DNA from: Siphlonurus alternatus
Taxonomy: Eukaryota > Arthropoda > Insecta > Ephemeroptera > Siphlonuridae
Direction: 5' to 3'
Assembly (NCBI GenBank): GCA_949825025.1
Contig: OX463779.1
Location: 45,059,520-45,123,519, forward strand
DNA length: 64,000 nt
The notes beneath the pieces are model-generated. The model had not been told where the DNA came from, did not search any database, and was given only the letters and a program-made list of their open reading frames with translations. The first letter of the stretch is position 1; every line of letters begins with the position of its first letter. This document shows, in pieces, positions 15,279 through 29,398 of the stretch. A program made the position numbers and the translations under genes.

Positions 15279-16028
15279 TTTATCCTTAAGGGAGGAGGCG
15301 AGTTTCGCTTGCTTGCCGTCTCACCTCTCTAGCACGTCCTACCTAGCGTACGTTCAGATTACTGTATAACGTGATGTAAATGATTAATCAATCAATTAAC
15401 AAGTCGCTAAATTATGTAATGTTTCCAATTTACTACTGAACAAGCATCATTCAGTTATTAATTAGTTATTAGTTCACCTACACATATATTTACCTGTTTC
15501 AATAAAATTTTGTGAACATCTTACTGAGTAAATATTTTTTCTTAAAATGTTTTTCTTTATTAAAGAGTCTGTTTAAATATTTTCAAGTTTTCTCATTGTT
15601 TTTACCATTAATTCTCAGAAATTCATAACTAAACTTGATAAAAACACACGCTTATTGAAAATTTGCTGATATATAGTCAAAGAACGGCGTATAATGGAGG
15701 AACTTTTTGTTTAATGTAAAAATAATATTATGACATAAAATAAATTTAAAAATATCAATTTATTGTATTCCGATGTACCTTTTTCAACATTTTTTGTTTT
15801 ATTCAGAAATTGTAGAAAAAAGTTTCAGTTTAAAAAGGTTTTTATTGTATTAAAAACACAGTACAATAGATACGCCTAGTCGAGTCGTATATATATATAT
15901 ATAAAGTTTTCCTACCTCTGTACCTGATAATTATACGACCCGCTTCGTTCTGAAGCTAAAATAGTTGCCTAACTTCCAGGCGAAACGATTATTTTTGTTT
16001 TTTCGCAGTACACAATCAGGAGATGTAG

Positions 16029-16178
16029 GGCGCGATTCACGAAGCGGTTAACCAGTTTTTAACCACGTTTAGCTTAACCACGTTTAAACTATACCTGTTT
16101 TACGTGTTAAATCACCTGGCTAAACGTGGTTAAGCTAAACGCGGATAAAAACCTGGATAACTCTTTCTTGAATCGCCT
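16029..16178. mobile_element. 150-bp foldback MITE
   Basis: Arms GGCGCGATTCACGAAGCGGT and complement (ending GAATCGCC); inner TAACCACGTTTAGCTTAACC pairs with TGGTTAAGCTAAACG. Confidence 0.7.
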
Positions 16179-16789
16179 TCAATATTTTCATATCAAATTT
16201 TGCTGCGCTATTCTAATTGGTGTATGGTTATTGAAATATCATCAATTTAACACATATTAATTTTTGCTCTGAATTATTTTAATATTCCAAAAACAGAATT
16301 AAACATGCATGCAGTGAAATTAAAAAGTATCATACTGATATTATGAAATAAAATTTAACAAAATATATACTGTAACAATCAATTTTATATTTCAGTAAAA
16401 TAATCAATTGCTATATATTTTATAATATGAAGATATATACAGTAAGGTTTGAAATATTATATTTTGTAAGATATAATTATTTTAGTGTGTGTTACGTTGT
16501 TATCTAGGGTAGCATATAGCAAGGAAGGGTATGTGTATGTATATAAATATACGTCTGGGGGGTTGGGGGGTCATACGTCATGTGGCCCGTCTGCCTACCC
16601 GGCTAGCAGAGCCTCTATTACATGCACGGCAGGGGTGTGTGCGTATGTATATAGGGAGGGGGAGGGGCTGATAACGCTAGACAGACGGTGTGCGCCTTTG
16701 CTCGGCACGCCTGCAACCCGTTCATCACCTGCCAACTACCCTCTCGATAGCAAGTACAGAGAGAAGCGGCTATACTAAAGGTACATTTA

Positions 16790-16942
16790 CATGGAGCGAG
16801 GAAAGCGAGAAAATCGCGTGTCGCAGCCAATCAGAGGCTCGGAATTTCCTCGCCTTGCGGGGAACGATTTTATCGCCAACATGGCCGCCATGCGAGATTT
16901 AAGCAAGTGCGCTTTTCTCGCCCCGCTTGACATCGCTCCATG
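16790..16942. mobile_element. GC-rich inverted-repeat MITE
   Basis: CATGGAGCGAGGAAAGCGAG at the left pairs with the right end GCGCTTTTCTCGCCCCGCTT..CGCTCCATG. GC-rich body with CCAATCAG. No target duplication recognised. Confidence 0.55.
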
Positions 16943-19900
16943 AAAATTCTCCTTTAAGTTTCATATTTAACTTGGTTTTCGTCAGAAACGCTCGGTTTTT
17001 ATTCGGATCGTCTCGGCCAATGATGTTCTTTGTTACAAACAATACACCAATGATTGAAGACGTTATAAAAACACGACGAAAACCAAAGTGAACCAGAGTG
17101 CAAAACAAGAACAAAATAATAAATTGCTTTAATGTAATTTATAGCGATGGAGAGGAGAATTCTTTATTTATTACTAAATAAGATATTTTGTAGTAGGAAA
17201 TTAAATATGGTTTTATATTTTACTTCAAAAGAAATATATTAAGTATAGAAAATAGAGCACTACTTGAATGTAATTTATTATATTTCAGTAAAGAAGGATC
17301 ATTTAAATGAATTCAATAAATGGTTGACTAGGAAATTAAAATAAATATTCTTGTAGTTTGAATAGAAAATGCAATTTGATAGAATTCTTTGAAACTTTTC
17401 ATGGTAATTGAAATTCTATGAATTTATAGTATTTATTTTTCAACAAATTTCATCCATCTTTTTACCAAAGTTTATATACACAATCGCATATGTGCACTGA
17501 TTTCAATTTCAGAAACATGCACAAGTTATGCATCGTTGTGCATGAATAATTTTGTAATTATAACACGTCATCGTGTCCCAAGCATCCCCCCCCCAACTAA
17601 TTAATTAAACGTTTGAAGATATCTCGAACTTTGTTATAAAATATATCAATTATTAATAGTCTTGTATATATTTAATTAATTACTACTTATTTTCTTTGAC
17701 ACTTAAAAGCGTAAGTTACAAAACGTATTACATTATGTAAGCATAGCAAATTTGTGTCTGTAAAAGCAATGGAACTAGTAATATAATGTAAAATCCACTT
17801 AAACTACTGAAATTCATTTGTAAGTACGCAGTTTAAAAGAATAAACGTAGCTAGCCAGACGTCAGTCAAAATGGCTTTGTTCCACCTTTTTGCCTTCTCT
17901 ATGAGATTCTAGCTACTCTCACCAAAACTCAGCACAGGCATTTTGAACAAAACAAGAATAATGTACCAAATAAAAATATATAAAATGGAAGATACGGAGA
18001 ATGGAATATAAAGTACATTTTCTGTTAGAGAAACGTTTCGTTCAACATTTCTAAATACTTGCTGCTGCTGTTAATGCCATTTTACCCCCCTACCACTTGT
18101 AACTCCAGCTTCATTCTCTACACTACTCTCATTTTTTTTTACCAGCATTTGTTTCGCCTTTAATTGTTCACTATGTACCCAAAGTGCTGCTGATGTTCTG
18201 AATGTATATATATATTCGACACTTTAGGTATACGCAGAAAGTAACATTAATAAAAAATTGAGCGAGAAAGGAAGAGTCCATTGTCACGTATTATTCACGC
18301 TACCCCCTTCCTATACATTTATATTATACGCCCTCACAAAATCTTGAATTACTACATTAAAAATGTTGTTATCTTTTTCTATTGTTTTTTAAAATAAAAT
18401 AGTTTTTTTTTTCTCTGTTTTTTTTTTATAATGTTCTTTTAAGCCGAAGAATAGTCGTAATAAAGTAGAATGAAACTCATTAATATAAAATTTTAATCTG
18501 CTTTTCTCTTTACAAAAATAAATTGAGTTTTTCTTTCAAAAATAGACAATGCAATTTTTAAAAAAAATATATATATATACTTTTTTTTAATTGTAAAATT
18601 TAATATTTTTGTTTTATTATTATTAAAATATAAATAAGATATTTTTGTTATTTTAAAATTAAACGAAGTTTAAATGCCAAACATTACCTGGTCTTTTAAT
18701 CATGTATTTTTTTTTTTATCTACTTTAGTGTTATTTTTCTGACGATTAACTTTATCATTTTTGAAATCAAATTCTCTAAACTTTTACACATCACAAACAA
18801 CTCACATTAAAAGTTGTCATTAAACTATAGAATGAAAATTGACCTCTAACTCTTTTTAAATCACAATACCTGAAAGCTATATTTTGTAATGGTGTTTTTC
18901 TTTGATCAAATTATCTAACAAACGTAATATCAAGTTTCATGACAACCAGCAGCATGTTGGTTTCCGCCCCCTCAAAATAACGCCCTCTGTGTGTGAAGTA
19001 TCGGGTGTACAGTGTAACTAGCTACTGAAATAATGACAGCTAGACCATCATGTGTGTGTTTAAACAACAAGCAGGAAATGAAGAAAATAATTTACCGCCC
19101 TAGAGAATAAAGGATAGAAAAATCATAAAAAAAAAATGTATCAACTTTTAACAAACTTTTTTTATATACGGAAGAGAGTATAAGTGATTTAATAATATAC
19201 TATTGTTTCAAAATATATATATGTTTTTAAATTTGTCTCTAGACAATTTAAAAGAAACATGAAAAAAAATATATATAACAATAGTCCATTAAGAAAAGAA
19301 AATGTTACCTCTAAGTGTGTGTTTGTACTTTTAGAGTTGACACTTAGAGACCACAGAATGTTTCAGTTATAGCCCCCTTTAGACGAGAGGTCAACAATAA
19401 GTAAGAGACTACTAGTAGTAGACTGGGTTGTTTAGGTTGACGACGAAGACACAAGCACAGCTTTAATTATTGTTTGGGGAGCTTAAGTGAGTTTCCTAAC
19501 TTAGGATGTGCACTTGCTGTGCTGAGTTAGAGAGTATGGAGGAGGGTGGGTGGGAGTAGTTGTGTCGTCAGCTGCTACTGTATAAGGACTTATAACACAG
19601 ACCAATGTTGTCCATAGAGAGACCCTGCTCAAAGGGATAAGCCAGTAATGAAAGCCAAGTGGCCACAATACCACGGCTAGATTTACATTTAACCTCTATG
19701 GTATACTTATATGTATAGGAATTTAGATATTGCTTGACCATAACAGTATAAAATTATATGATGATGTGAAACATTTTGATTTTTTTTTTTTTTTTTCTCT
19801 CTCTTGAAGAAAATGAACAAATATATTTTCATTAAATGCTACGACTGATGACGATTTTTAGTACTACAAATTTCTAGAATGGAAGCTACAATTAACGTGT

Positions 19901-21144
19901 AAGGAAAAAGTCTTAAGTCCGTTGATATATAAAAGTATATATTTAGCAATGCAATGATTTTATACCTTACAGAATCGTTAGTATCAGTGAGTTTACATTT
20001 TGTTTTCTGTATCAATTATATTAAATTTCAAAGTTATTATTGTACATTAAAATAATATTTGAATTTTATTTCCAACAATTTATTGGAATTAAATAACTTC
20101 ATTCTAAATATTCTACCTTCTTAAAATTAGTATTTGTTATATTTAAATTTTGCTGTATATATTAATGATATTTTAGTTTATTGTGCAATAGTTTGAAGAC
20201 GTAGCTACTTCTGATCGACGTTTGGTGGTTGTTTACTTTGTGTACGTATGAGCATTTGCTTTTTTTCAGCTACCAATTAAGTTATTTTATTCCCTCCCAA
20301 ACATGTAATCTTTAGCCCAATAGACAATTATTATTATTTAATTGAACAATATATAATGAAACACCATCATGTAATAATATATATTTTAATATTTAAATGT
20401 CAACTTTAATTTGATTACAAATCAATTTAATTTCCCTTGGAGTTTAGCTGACGTGACACTATTTTACATGTAAAAAATAAATTATATTTTATCTTAGTTA
20501 CAACGTGGTATGAACTTGCAGTTGGTGGACAGTAGTAGAGTGACAACATGTATTTGGGTCAACCTGTGATCCTAAGCCACAAGAGCTCTCTTGGAGTGTA
20601 ATCACCCACCATCTGTGCAGTAATTGAGTCTTGCAGATTGCACTTGGAGTACTTGAACGCTCTAGATATTCAACTTCACAGCTTTATAATGATTAATTCT
20701 TAAGCCTATAGGATTAAAACTATATAGAGTTGCAATTTACACTTAATAATTTTTTAAAAGTTATAATACTTTCCTCAAGTCATATATTTTCATGGAAAAT
20801 GTATGGTAAAATGATGATTATACTTACAGTTAGATAGTCTGTCCATTTTTTTTTTTTTTTTTAATATTAAACCTAAAATATTTTTACAGCTAAATAAAAA
20901 ACGAATTGATTGAACCTGCTGAGGTTTAAAAAAATATAAATCAATCTAGTTTCCAAATTATAAATTAATATTTAAAAAAATATGCTGATTTGACTTATTT
21001 GACTAATATAGTCGGTCCTGTGTATTCAAAAATGCTATAAATTTAATAAAAAAAAAAACAGACTGGACATCGTTATATTCTTTTTAACCAATAATAGCAG
21101 TATTATGATATCGTTTGCGAAGCTTTCACAGATCCTAAGAAACA

Positions 21145-21271
21145 CTAATAAAGTCGTCTCCACCTATCTTTGGTGTGATGTCACGTGACCCTCCCATTGG
21201 AATTGTATTGGAGGACAAAGAAAATGGTTCGTGACGTCAAACCGAAGATAAATGGACACGACTTTATATTA
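21145..21271. mobile_element. 127-bp MITE, TAAAGTCGT ends
   Basis: TAATAAAGTCGTCTCCACCT and complement ATGGACACGACTTTATATTA, inner GATGTCAC/GTGACGTC pairing. Non-coding. Confidence 0.65.
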
Positions 21272-23548
21272 ACCCTTAAAAAGTTGACGTAAAATTAATG
21301 TATGAATTAATCTTAAGGTGATTTTAATCACTTTGTATGGTAGTATTGAAAATTTAGGCCTAACTCTAATCACTTCGCGTGTCGGAAGAAGCAGTGATGT
21401 GATTAAAGCACGCCTATATACTGCTATAGTTTTTTGTTTATTAAATTTATTCTTTCGTTGTCGTATACAAAATGAAAGGATATAATCCGAGACTTGAGCT
21501 AATTTTCAATAAAAAAAATGAAAAATACACCCTCAAGCTTTTATTATTAATATTATATAAAAAAAAATAAACAGACGATTCCTTTGAAAAAAAAAATTTT
21601 CTTCGTTTTTTTTTTTTCTTTTTTTTTTTTTAACTATCAACATCAAAAGTTTTAATGGTTATAATATTTTTTTTTTCACTGATTTTTTTTTATACACAGT
21701 TCATTCTAGTATAATGTTTTTGCTATCAAAGTAATATTCTGTGTGACTATGCCACGCTATTTGATGATATGTCCAACCGCGATGTCCATAGATATTATTT
21801 TGTGCCTGCTTGGTTACAAGGGGTGGCAGTAAAACTCATGTAAATTCTAACTCCCCCATCCATATAACACTCTCACATGTTATACTCATCATACGTGGCA
21901 TTCAATATAAATGACATGATTAATAATATTAATGAAAAAAGAAATAACACATTAAATGTTACTTTTTTATATATATATTAATGCAGTAAAAAATATTTTA
22001 TATATATGTAAAATATACAACTCCCATGTGAATTTTTAACTTTTAACCCAACTGCAATTATACTAATGTACTTTTATCTACATACATATTATTTTTTTAT
22101 CTTTTTATTTTAATTATTAAAATAAAATAATAAAAAAATTTGATTTATATTTAAAACTAATAAAATTTTAATGAATTCTCAAAGGAATAATTTTTGTTTT
22201 TAATTAATTAGCAAAATTTAATATTTTTATTAAAAAAAAAATAACCAGTTTGACAGCTGACAGTTTAACAAAATTTAGAGAAGAAATTCAGTTATTACCA
22301 AGCACTGATAAACAAAACACAATATTACCAAAAAAGCTTAATATGAACTTCTGTCTTTTTCTAAGTTATTTTTTTAAATAAAACTTTGCTCATTTATTAT
22401 AGCCACCAGTATGATATACGAGAATAATATTCCCCAAACATAAATAAAAACATATTTAAATATAATGAGACTCTTAACTTAAAAAAAAAATAATACTTTT
22501 TATTATACAAATATAAATCAAACAAAATATTTTAAAGAGAAAATTTTGAGACTCTACAAAGTTTTTTTTATATAATATTAAATAAGAACGAGAAAATGGA
22601 GGAAGAAGGAGAAGAAGACGAATAATAAAAAAAAAAAAAAGCAATGAGTTTGTGTGGTGGCGTCTGTAGGATAGTAGGAGGAAATGACGGGAATTTGTGA
22701 GCGCTAATCTAACTCGACTTTCCTCTCCTTGTTTCCACTTAGAGACTTTCTTTATCTGCCTGCTCATGGCTTAGAAAAGGCCACAGGCACGCAGTAGTAG
22801 AATACAACCCTTGGCTTACTGCAGTAGCATATATATTTTGAAGAGGGCATCGCAAGAAAAAAAAAATAATAATAAAGTATGAGGGCCTGATAAGAACGAA
22901 CACATTTGTCCTCTCATGCTGCAGGGGTTCAATGGTTATTATTATTATAACAAGATGAACCATTTTCACACAAGACCAAGTTCAGTATATATATGCTATT
23001 TAGATAATTTGTTTACATCGCAAATGATAAAAAAAAAAATGAGATGAATGTTCATGCAAGTCATTTTTGGTATTAAAAAATATATATATATTTATATTAT
23101 ATATATTTTATATAAAAAAATAAATTCTTTATAGTCGTAAGAATATGTCAAGCAAAATGTGGTGCTATAAATGTCAGGATGCGAAGAGAGAATGTTGGCT
23201 CTTTCGGCAACACTCGGTGGTGCTTCTGGTCTGTGTTAAGGGAGGGTTTTCCAGCGAGATATTGCCTCGTCGAGGGCGGGCAAGCATCTGCCTCCGTTCA
23301 CCCTCCGCGCCCTCAGTTAACCTACCGCCACAATCAAATTTGCACCTCAACCGTATATTTCTCAGCTGTTCGGATTTCTGCTTTTTGTAAATTACATTTA
23401 ACATCATAAACCATTATTAAATAATTAATATGATTGATTTTATATAATAACATCATATACTATGATATTATTATATTAATTCCAATGTGCTTTCGGCATC
23501 TTGTCTACCGGACTAAAAATATATTTAAAAATAGTTCTGCTAATATTT

Positions 23549-23749
23549 CGTCCTTCGTCCGGAATATAATGAGCGATCTGATTACCACGATTTCGTTGCA
23601 ATAATGAGCTATCTGCTAATTCATGTAAGTGCAATTATGAGCTTTACGATTTACAGCTCATAATTGCGGTCACCTGAAATAGCAGATAGCTTATTATTGC
23701 AACGAAATCGCGGTTGGCAGATAGCTTATTATTCCGCGGACGAGGGACG
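23549..23749. mobile_element. MITE of the CGTCC..GGACG family, copy 1
   Basis: Ends CGTCCTTCGTCCGG and its near-complement; 4-bp flanks ATTT on both sides (23545-23548, 23750-23753). Inside, GAGCTATCTGCT and GCAATTATGAGCT recur as inverted copies. Confidence 0.75.
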
Positions 23750-24511
23750 ATTTCCGTTTCACCAATGTATACTATTCATTGATGCATGTCAATTATTTAA
23801 ATAATTGAGCAATCTTTGATTTATTATATGTATTATTATATATATACGTATAAAAACATTGATTTTATAAATTAGAGAATTTTCTAAACAAATATTCAAG
23901 ATTTAGTAAAGGAAGTTATATAATCATCATACATTTTCGTTGAAGCAATGAAGTGTGTTAAAGCATAAAGTGAACTTTATAATCAACATGACCATGTTAC
24001 AGGATGTGTAACACACAGTTATAAGGGATGAGCAAAAGCAAGCAAGCAACTCATCTCTCTCTCTCTCTTTTTTTTCCTTTTATAAAATAAACAAACAAAA
24101 ATTTTGTAGTAACAACTTCCCTTTTTGCCTCTCATAGTGTTTTGTTTGGTTGTTGAATTACGCTTATAATAAGCTTCACTCACTCTCTTTATAAAATAAT
24201 ATATAGCAACACACTGCTGCCTTACTGCTGCTGCTGCTGCTGTTACTTCTTATATGTATGTATATAAGAAAAACGTACCAGATTGCAGGACGAACTCGTC
24301 GTAGACAATTTCTTATAGCATAAATACCATATGTGATCTTGTAACAGCATCACGTGGTATCATTGTCGTTTCCTGCCACAAGGACACACTTGTCATATTA
24401 ACAAATAAAAAAAAGTGACAATATAAAAATGTGTTTTTCATTCATATAAATTTACGTCACACATTGTAAGATCCGGTCTTTAATATTTTGCTTCTTTTTC
24501 TTATGTTACAG

Positions 24512-24814
24512 GTTATAGATCCGTGAATGCAGTTTAGAAATTTATTGACGTGAGGTTGATGACGATGATGACGTCATTTACTCACGTGGTGGTGGTGCTA
24601 CTGTTGACCTCATGTTGGGCCAACGTTATTGAGCAGAAATTTGCCATCGAACCCATGGACCAGACCGCGATCGTGGAGAGTAGAGTGACTCTCCCGTGTC
24701 GTGTGGAGAACAAACGAGGTACCTTGCAATGGACCAGGGATGACTTCGCCCTTGGACCTGACAGAAACCTCTCCGCTTACTCGAGATATGCCATGATTGG
24801 CAGCGACGAGGAAG
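24512..24814 (+). CDS. kirre: kirre first coding exon (5' UTR end plus residues 1-85)
   Basis: The acceptor ttatgttacag ends at 24511. The 5' UTR runs to 24558; ATG is at 24559 with two further in-frame ATGs (24565, 24568). It encodes the signal peptide and the first half of Ig domain 1, with Cys47 and Trp58. The donor is GAAG|GTGAGA at 24814/24815, phase 1. GTG at 24550 is in frame but is not a plausible eukaryotic start. Confidence 0.93.
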
Positions 24815-27800
24815 GTGAGACCATCTGTTTGATATTTGATAAGTCTCAGAGTGATTAAAATTGTATCTTCTTTTAGATTCGTTTTTAAGAATAGGTCGTA
24901 ATTAAACAACCATGCACCCAAGTACTATAAAAATTATATCGATCATGACATTTTTTGTTGAAAGATGGTGATTTAGTGTGTGGTGTATGGAGAAATTATA
25001 AATTAAATTGGACAAACTGCTTGATAAATTTTAAAATAAATAAAAATAAAAATTACAGAAATGAATAGAGGGTACCAAGTTATGATACTTTGATTTTTGT
25101 TTTTTTTTCAGATTTTTTACAGTCCAAAAATTATTATTATTATTATTATTTAATATTGAAAGTGCGGCCAAACCATCTGGAGGCGTCAATAGGTGTTTAT
25201 GCCCTATTCATTTTATTAAGGATCCAGGGGGGGAAATTTAAATTGCAGAACTTTTAATGATTATTTAAAAATAATTCCGAGACTCAAGAAAATCTGAAAA
25301 AAAAAATGCATTATAATTTAGTACCCTCTATTCATTTTCAAAATTAAAATTTGTCATGCAGGTTGTCCATACACTATTTTGGCTGCGTGATTAATTACCT
25401 AAAGCTAATATGTAATCAAGATTCAGTGCGTTGATTTTGTTTGTTTAGTCGTTCGTAACATATAATACAGGTTTTACTTACATCATGAGAATATGCGTTT
25501 TTTGTGTACATACTATCACTGCAGAGTGTATTTTAATATATTTTTCTTAAATTGCGTCGCATGAAGCCGTTGATATAATACCAGACCTTCTCGACGCGTG
25601 GAAGATTTATTAAAAAATTCCTCAATATCTATATCAATGCGGAAAGTCTGCGTATATTTTTTTATATTTCCAACATTTTTTAAAAAATATTATTTATAAA
25701 GCGAGAGAGGCTTCTATATATAATAATTTATAAGTGCACTATGAAATTTATCAGAAAATAACAAATAATTAATATATACTTAAAATTGCCGTTAATTAAA
25801 TTTTAAAATACACTTTAATTAGCCTTGTTGATATTTTGAAGAGGTACTACATGTGTTGTACTCCTGGTGCTCACATATTTACTCACTGACATAGCATTTT
25901 CACATCAAAGAAAAAGGTTTTATGAATATTTTAATAACTTAACTTCCAACCTTCGCTCAAATAGACTTTAAGATAGTAATTAATATATTATATACAATAT
26001 TGATGTTTGAGATACATATATTATATCAACTTTGAGATTGTAGAGATGCATTTTTATCTGTCAATGTGGACATTTTAATCTTTTTAAGCTTCTGCAGAAT
26101 GAATTCAATTTAAGAAATTTCCTCTCATAGTCTTGTCTTTCTCGGTGATTTGTCATATCTTCTTATCAAAATACGTACTTTAATTAATATCTGACGTTAT
26201 ACAGAGGATGTTTAACATTATAGCTATCACATCTTTGAAATCCTTTTTTTTTTTAACTGATAATCTCTTTTTTTAAACCTAACGCATTTAAAATTACGTA
26301 TTTAATTTTCAAGTTTATCATGATAAAGTACTTTATTTTCTAAACTTTAATACTTTACTCAATTACTAAATTAATAGTCATATAAAATTTAATTCAAATT
26401 TGTAATGATGCTAAAGAATATATGATAAAGTTTTATTAGTTTATAATATTTTACTTGGAAGTTTTAATTTCTAATTTTCTCCCTTTTGTTTTGTGTGTTG
26501 TGTAATAAAAGTTTAAACTGATGGTTGCTGTTTAAAAATTCATAACCCGCCACCACCGTTTTCCCCTCTTTCATGATGTTTACGCGCATGAACAATCTGA
26601 AGAGTCGTTCTTGAGAAGTCTAAAAATAAAATCTGTGTCATGTTTTTCAATTGAAATTATTTAAAATGTCTAAAATAAAAGAAGAAGCATATTAAAATTA
26701 CAATGAATTTAAATTACAAGAAAAATTATTATGACAAAATATTCTTCTTTACACTTTTCAATGATTTTATATTTAAATTCTTTAGTAATAATTATTTTAA
26801 AAGTAAGATAAATTATTAAAATTCGAGCAAGGTAAAAACCAGCGAGTTTCTTTGTTCGCGCATGACACTTTGTGGTCGTTTTAAACTCTTGCAAGGCCTT
26901 ATAAATCACATTACAATTATGGAAAAAAACTTTAGATCACCTTGAATAATTTGTATATGAATATAAAACTGATAAAAATCAGCAGGCGTGGATACAGGGG
27001 GGGGGGGGGGTCGCGGTTTCCTGAAATTTTGGATTTAACATGGGCAATATAGGCATTTCCCCCACTCAATTTTTTTTTAACATTGGCCTTATGAAGAGGA
27101 TCCACTCCTGAAAATTAGCACTTGCAAGCAAAATTTGTTGTTAACTATTTTATATACTCATCTAAATTTACTCCAATCACTATATACACATAGGGGACGT
27201 TACATTAATAATTTGGTGTTAAGAACAAAGGAATACTAATGGGATAACAAAAAAAAATCTGAACATGCCATATATTAATTATTAACAAATTAGAAATCTT
27301 TCTTGCATGATGAAATTATTCAAACAATAAAAATAGTATATTTTTTTACGTGCATGATGTGGACAGCACGGACTACAGTCAAATTTATTTAATATTCCCT
27401 GCAGAAGTAACAAAAAGTGCAAAAAGTTTGTAGCTCTTCTGTTTGTAATTCAATTTTGAAACTAAGATAGTAGTTTTTTTGCAGTAGAAGTACTGACCTA
27501 TGTGTGAAATACGGATAGAAAGGTCAGAAATCTTACGCTTCCGGCGGGAATGTCATGTAAATTTGACTGTATTGTCATGGCCTGTTGTTAAAGACAAGCG
27601 TTAATTGCTGACTTATCGTGCTGCAGGTGACTTCTCGCTCGAGATCTACCCAGTGACTCTGGAGGATGACGCTCGCTTCCAGTGTCAAGTGGCGTCCGGA
27701 CCTGGCGCCGGCGCCATCCGATCTCGCTTCGCCACCCTCGTTGTATTGGTACCACCCGAGCCCCCGCGCATCGTGCAGGTAAGATACACCACAATAATTT

Positions 27801-29342
27801 ATTGTAACTTTTCCAATTAACACCCCAGAAAGAAAAAAACTAAAACTTCTCTCAACTTTATACTATAAACTCGAGGATTTTATTTCATAATTAAATAAAA
27901 CTTCTTATAAATTATTTTTTAAATATTATTATTCACAGTTTTTACCTCAAAATTTAATATTTTTATTGTAAATTTTAATAATAACCATGTAATAAACACA
28001 TTTTAAGATTTAATAAATGGCTGCTAAGGTATTATACACAAACAAGGTACTACAGGAATGTAGCGCAAAAGTGGCCCTCGAGATATGGTGGTGACTAGAG
28101 TATACCTGAACTATTTCAGGTACTCTTTATAGTGATGATAGTGTACTGGAGGCTGCGGTACGCTTGAGAGATACCAACAAAAATGTGAAGTGTCACTTGT
28201 ACTGATGGATAGTCCAGCAGTATGTTTGTCGATATATAAACCAGTGTGCACCCTCAGCACTGTTTTGAATGTGCTTACTCGCACAATTGCTACGTGAACT
28301 GTGTATCATACCGTTTTCCTTTTCACCATAAACAACAAGTGCTGCCATCAATCAAATAAGCTTTTATCGATTCTCTTTTTTTTTAATATTTTTTTTTAAA
28401 TGTATTGCAAGATGCGTTGAGTAGTAACTTTTAATTGTTATTTTTTAATGAATAAAATTTAATTATAATATAAATAACAGTATATTAAAATTAAAAAAAA
28501 TAATCACGAAAGATCGTAATATTATAGCGTAAATAAATGTTCCCATTTACAAATAAGTAAACAAAGTAGATAATAATGACGTAATTTTCATCTTTGGTTT
28601 CATTTTGTGCCTCGTTGACCGACTGTGTTTGCGCAGGGACCCTACCTGGTGACCACGGAGGACCGCGAGATCGAGCTGGAGTGCGTGTCTCGTGGAGGCA
28701 AACCCGCGGCAGAGGTGAGTCAATCAACGTCCTTGACCTGTCGACCGAAGTACTGCACTTTTCGATGTAAAACAATCGTTTTAAATGCCCAGTTCTACAT
28801 GAATTCAATGTATCGATACTTACAGTTTTAAATGCCCAGTTCTACATGAATTTAATGTATTTTCAACACCCATTTATGAACTAGCTGATATAAAACAGAC
28901 ATTTTATAATGAGAAAAGTGTAACCTTTCAAATTTTAATATTCTATCGACTCCTTATGATAATAATAGTAATTATTAATTATATTCTTCATAACTCCTTT
29001 CTTTCCTCCTGCATTAAATACGAGGATGTTCTCCTTTCTTTACCCACACTGCAGTTTAATTAGTAAAATAACTTAACAAACTTTTTCATCATCAAGAATG
29101 TTAGAACAAGAAATATATATATAAGACTTTTCTTCTTCTTTCTTCTTTTTTTTTCTTGTTCATGAATTTATATTGCTAATTATGATATTAAATAGATTAT
29201 CAGCCTATTTTCCACAAGAAAAGAAGAAAATTAAAGTAGCTAGTGGTGTGCTGCTTCTGGTTAAGTTTGTGCAAAATGTTAAGAAAAAAAAATAAAATAA
29301 AGGGGTAAAAAAGAAAATTGTAGAAGAAGAAGCAGCAGAAGA

Positions 29343-29398
<56 letters not shown>

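Noticed and set aside
23145..23409. Coding gene in the GC-rich island
   Set aside because: ORFs in three frames overlap, none resembles a family, and there are no convincing splice sites; kept only as an island.
24610..24921. Antisense ORF over kirre exon 1
   Set aside because: Shadow frame of a GC-rich exon with no homology.
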